Below, piece after piece: positions 40,257-42,857 of a DNA stretch of 42,857 nt; positions within the stretch are counted from its first letter, which is position 1, and every line of letters begins with the position of its first letter. The notes beneath the pieces are model-generated. The model was not told the DNA's origin. It made no database searches and saw only the letters and a program-made list of their open reading frames with translations. The stretch is taken from contig JANXUJ010000043.1 of NCBI GenBank assembly GCA_025356295.1, positions 1 through 42,857 on the forward strand, read 5' to 3'. Source of the stretch: Cyanobacteriota bacterium (GTDB taxonomy: Bacteria > Cyanobacteriota > Cyanobacteriia > Pseudanabaenales > Pseudanabaenaceae). The position numbers were made by a program, and so were the translations under genes.

Positions 40257-41315
40257 TTAAGGATAGAAAGTGAGTTTAGGAAGAGCGAGTGACTCTTCCC
40301 AACCCATCATGATATTCATACATTGCATCGCTTGAGCCGCCTGACCTTTCATCAGATTGTCAATCGCTGACACTACAATTACCCGCCCCGTGCGCTCATC
40401 GACTTCTACACCGAGATAACAGAGATTTGTGCCTAAAGCCCATTTAGTTTGTGGGAAGATATTTTTGGGTAAAACCTGCACCCATTCTGAATTGCGATAA
40501 AAGGATTTGTAGATGGTGAGGATATCGTCTTTAACTAAACCAGGGTCGCGCAATTTGGCATATACAGTCGAGAGAATGCCACGAATCATCGGCATCAGGT
40601 GCGGTGTAAATTGGACTAGAATCTCTTGTCCTGCTATGTCACTGCAAATCTGCTCGATTTCAGGTGTATGGCGATGACTGGCAATGCCATAGGCTCCGAT
40701 CGAACCATCAGCTTCGGCTAGCAAGAGATTAGTTTTTGGCTGACGACCGCCGCCTGATGTGCCTGATTTGGCATCAATAATGATCGTACTAGGATCAACT
40801 AAACCTTGTTTTAACAAAGGTTGCAAGGCTAATAAACTGGCAGTCGGATAGCAGCCTGCACAGCCAACTAAGTCGGCTGTGGCAATGCGATCGCGATAAA
40901 TTTCGGGCAATCCGTAGACAGCTTTGGCATTGACTTCAGCATCAGTCCGCGCCTCGTTGTACCAAGACTCATAGACTTGCAGATCAGTAAAGCGATAATC
41001 GGCGGATAGGTCAAGAACTTTGCAGCCTTTAGCTAATAAGCGTGGCGCAATTTTACTAGCCAAACCATTTGGTAGTGATAAGAAGACAATTTTGCAGCGA
41101 TCGGCGATCGCTTCAGGCTCCAGATTTTCGATTGGTAAATTGACGGCATGGGCGATATGTGGATATAAATCAGCAAAATTTTGACCCACAGAACCACTGC
41201 CGCCCATATAGGTAATTTTTACCAATGGATGATCTAGCAGCAACCGTACTAATTGGATGCCACCATAACCTGATGCACCAATAATACCTACGGGAATGCG
41301 ATTCTGTGCGCTCAT
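40257..41315 (-). CDS. argC: N-acetyl-gamma-glutamyl-phosphate reductase ArgC
   Basis: NADPH-dependent reduction of N-acetylglutamyl phosphate to the semialdehyde, the third step of arginine synthesis. At 352 residues it has the type 1 length: nucleotide motif [10 protein letters not shown] (10-19), catalytic Cys155 in [19 protein letters not shown] and [10 protein letters not shown] with the active-site His, [12 protein letters not shown] and a C-terminal [13 protein letters not shown]. All key residues are intact. No other arg gene is near. Confidence 0.97.
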   Translation of the reverse strand: MSAQNRIPVGIIGASGYGGIQLVRLLLDHPLVKITYMGGSGSVGQNFADLYPHIAHAVNLPIENLEPEAIADRCKIVFLSLPNGLASKIAPRLLAKGCKVLDLSADYRFTDLQVYESWYNEARTDAEVNAKAVYGLPEIYRDRIATADLVGCAGCYPTASLLALQPLLKQGLVDPSTIIIDAKSGTSGGGRQPKTNLLLAEADGSIGAYGIASHRHTPEIEQICSDIAGQEILVQFTPHLMPMIRGILSTVYAKLRDPGLVKDDILTIYKSFYRNSEWVQVLPKNIFPQTKWALGTNLCYLGVEVDERTGRVIVVSAIDNLMKGQAAQAMQCMNIMMGWEESLALPKLTFYP

Positions 41316-41395
41316 ATATCTACTCCGTCAAATCCATCAAAATAGTGAAAAAATGCTTTCCGCATTTGGGGTAACAACTTAACATAAGCCAAGCC

Positions 41396-41419
41396 TTTAA
41401 ATACGCATTTAAATACGCA
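41396..41419. repeat. Tandem 12-bp repeat upstream of argC
   Basis: TTTAAATACGCA occurs twice in contiguous tandem, 80-105 bp upstream of the argC start in the divergent argC/fibrillin gap. It could be a paired binding site or a slippage product. Confidence 0.9.
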
Positions 41420-41447
41420 TTTGTAGCTCTTGCTAGTCTTGTTAGGG

Positions 41448-41494
41448 CATAAAATCAGTAGTGTGAGGCGACGCCTCACACTACTGATTTTATG
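41448..41494. repeat. 47-nt near-perfect palindrome in a divergent promoter region
   Basis: Two perfect 23-nt arms around a single A (41471); the right arm begins CGCCTCACACTACTG. It lies 33 bp before the fibrillin-like ATG and 132 bp from the argC start, so it is not at the 3' end of any gene. Confidence 0.9.
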
Positions 41495-41527
41495 AATATC
41501 TTTATAGGTTTGCGATAAAATAAGTGT

Positions 41528-42121
41528 ATGACCAGTAACACTCGTAAAGCAAATCTCCTGAATGCGATCGCTCCTGTGAATCGCGGCTTACAAATGTCAG
41601 AAAATCAGCGCAAAGCGATTTTTTCAGCAGTTGCTTATCTGGAAGAGCTAAATCCCACGCCTGCACCAACAGCAACCCCTGAATTGCTAGATGGTAATTG
41701 GTTGTTGATGTTCACTACCAGTCAAGAGCTTTTAGGAATTGATCGCTTTCCGCTTTACAAGCTAGGTAATATTTATCAATGCTTGCGTATGGCTGAAAGC
41801 AAAATTTTTAATATTGCCGAAGTTAAAGGCTTGCCATTGCTGAGTGGATTAGTCAGCGTTTGTGCAAATTTCACAGTCGTTTCTGAAAAACAAGTTAAGG
41901 TGAATTTTGAGCGATTGGTGGCTGGCTCGCAAAGTTTGCTTGGTTATCAAGATGTGAATAGTTTTGTCGATACTTTGCGATCGCCCAAAAAATTATTCGC
42001 GATCGACTTTCAGATCAAGCGTGAAGATCAGAAAGGCTGGCTAGAAACGACTTATCTTGATCAAGATATGCGAATTGGTCGCGGTAATGAAGGTAATTTA
42101 TTTGTTTTGAGAAGGGTTTAA
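41528..42121 (+). CDS. PAP/fibrillin family (plastid lipid-associated) protein
   Basis: A 197-residue protein of the PAP_fibrillin family (PF04755), lipid-associated proteins of thylakoids and plastoglobules. Family features: LLDGNWLLMFTTSQELLGIDRFPLYKLGNIYQCL near residues 54-88, an inner beta-barrel, and the end stretch WLETTYLDQDMRIGRGNEGNLFVLRRV. No signal peptide is visible, so it is probably a peripheral thylakoid protein. The palindrome at 41448-41494 lies just upstream. Confidence 0.9.
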   Translation: MTSNTRKANLLNAIAPVNRGLQMSENQRKAIFSAVAYLEELNPTPAPTATPELLDGNWLLMFTTSQELLGIDRFPLYKLGNIYQCLRMAESKIFNIAEVKGLPLLSGLVSVCANFTVVSEKQVKVNFERLVAGSQSLLGYQDVNSFVDTLRSPKKLFAIDFQIKREDQKGWLETTYLDQDMRIGRGNEGNLFVLRRV

Positions 42122-42132
42122 CGGAAAAAAGT

Positions 42133-42660
42133 TTAACGGGTTGCTTTTTGCAAAATTGCCACTGTCTCATTCTGTTTACTATCCCAAGCCCACATTAGCG
42201 CTGTCCAGCCATTGCGATCTTGAGCATTTAGTCTCGCACCTGAGGCAATTAGCGATCGCACGATTTGGCCATAACCTTGCCCTGCCGCCCACATAAGTGG
42301 TGTCCAGCCATATTTGTTGCGTGTATTCGGATTTGCCCCCGAAACCAGCAAAATCCTGACAATATCTGTGTCTCCATTCATCGCCGCCCATAGCAAAGGT
42401 GTCCATCCATATTCATCGCGGACATTCACATCAGTTGCTTGTGAAAGTAGCGATCGCACTTCAGTGATGCTTCTGTTTTGGGCAGCGGTCAATAATTGAG
42501 CATTAAGATTTGGCTTAGCTTCTTCTTGTTTAATTTGGTTGATTGGTTTAAGGATTTTAGGTAATTCATTGGCATAGGCATAACTGCCAAAGCATAGAAC
42601 TAGACTAAAAGCGCATAACTGGTTTATATTTTGGTTTGAGATTCTCAAAAAAGAACTCAT
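42133..42660 (-). CDS. Exported ankyrin-repeat protein
   Basis: A 175-residue protein with a signal peptide (LCAFSLVLCFGSYAYA, cleavage after residue 31 or so) and three full ankyrin repeats from about residue 80: DEYGWTPLLWAAMNGDTDIVRILL, NKYGWTPLMWAAGQGYGQIVRSLI and NGWTALMWAWDSKQNETVAIL, preceded by a degenerate one (LLTAAQNRSITEVRSLLSQ). Ankyrin repeats bind protein partners; none can be named. It is convergent with the fibrillin-like gene across 11 bp. Confidence 0.88.
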   Translation of the reverse strand: MSSFLRISNQNINQLCAFSLVLCFGSYAYANELPKILKPINQIKQEEAKPNLNAQLLTAAQNRSITEVRSLLSQATDVNVRDEYGWTPLLWAAMNGDTDIVRILLVSGANPNTRNKYGWTPLMWAAGQGYGQIVRSLIASGARLNAQDRNGWTALMWAWDSKQNETVAILQKATR

Positions 42661-42715
42661 AGATTTATCCAGAATTTCTCAAAATTTCTACTGGTTAAGA
42701 GTCTATAAATTTATT

Positions 42716-42857
42716 TTGCGATCAGCTAGCGCAATTCTGCGGAAGTTTTATAATCTAGAAACCCTAAAGAAGTGATGATGTCCCGCGCGGGACATCATCA
42801 CTTCTTTAGGGTTTCTAGATTATAAAACTTCCGCAGAATTGCGCTAGCTGATCGCAA
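42716..42857. repeat. Perfect 142-nt palindrome ending at the window edge
   Basis: Two 71-nt arms match without any mismatch and without a spacer; the centre is CCCGC|GCGGG between 42786 and 42787. The outer ends read TTGCGATC and GATCGCAA. The inner part (AAACCCTAAAGAAG ... CTTCTTTAGGGTTT) has the look of the long hairpins elsewhere in the window. The outer 44 bp being mirrored right up to the last base suggests assembly fold-back rather than biology. Confidence 0.95.

Noticed and set aside
42716..42857. Telomere-like or origin hairpin
   Set aside because: The mirror stopping at the exact last base is better explained by assembly fold-back; no replication or telomere gene is near.
1..42857. 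CRISPR array
   Set aside because: No regularly spaced direct repeats of 25-40 bp with unique spacers were seen; the tandem repeats present have 11-16 bp periods and two or three copies.
1..42857. GCGATCGC repeats as a special element
   Set aside because: They are the well-known cyanobacterial HIP1 octamer, spread evenly through genes and gaps.

Overview
The window reads as chromosomal DNA of a filamentous, Pseudanabaena-like cyanobacterium. The octamer GCGATCGC (HIP1) recurs throughout, and there are cyanobacterial marker genes: a Ycf37-like TPR protein, a PAP/fibrillin protein, a plant-type [2Fe-2S] ferredoxin and NusB with an internal insertion. It has the look of a complete assembly contig. 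A coding frame runs off the left edge, and the right edge is a perfect 142-nt palindrome that stops exactly at the last base.

Layout. 1-7.7 kb: the end of an unknown gene, purF coupled to a VOC-fold gene, then leftward genes for an Spx/ArsC-like protein, an operon of alpha/beta hydrolase, membrane protein and serine-beta-lactamase-fold protein, and a LivF/NatE-type ATPase. 7.8-13.4 kb: a leftward array of small envelope or stress-type genes (TMEM175-like, two hypotheticals, lipoprotein, YvlD/holin-4 family, Pmp3/YqaE, coiled coil, two exported ferritin-like proteins and half a fasciclin domain). 13.6-18.1 kb: trpE, a class I lysyl-tRNA synthetase, ferredoxin and nusB. 18.1-20.0 kb: an ECF sigma factor with a ChrR-like cupin, divergent from a third Tat-exported ferritin-like gene. 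20.1-25.9 kb: a 203-bp MITE, then three pentameric ligand-gated-channel-like genes, the first fused to a periplasmic-binding domain, then a LysR regulator.

26.0-35.1 kb: two fluC/crcB genes followed directly by cheW-mcp-cheR(TPR)-mcp-cheW-cheA(REC). The gene content and domain make-up match a Wsp-like alternative chemosensory system, without cheB or a diguanylate cyclase gene in the window. 35.1-35.8 kb: two decayed genes (an antitoxin and a nuclease N-terminus). 35.9-42.7 kb: mnmA, a ycf37-like gene, an atypical tRNA-Arg(UCU), aroC, thiL, argC, a PAP/fibrillin gene and an ankyrin-repeat gene.

The most distinctive parts are the channel cluster, where a solute-binding domain is joined to a pLGIC module and followed by two tandem short pLGIC-like paralogues, and the Wsp-like signalling operon. 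The sigma/ChrR-like/ferritin-like divergon suggests an oxidative or singlet-oxygen response that may extend to the other ferritin-like genes. Two structural habits recur: long near-perfect hairpins at gene ends, often overlapping stop codons, and short perfect tandem duplications (10-16 bp) beside start or stop codons.
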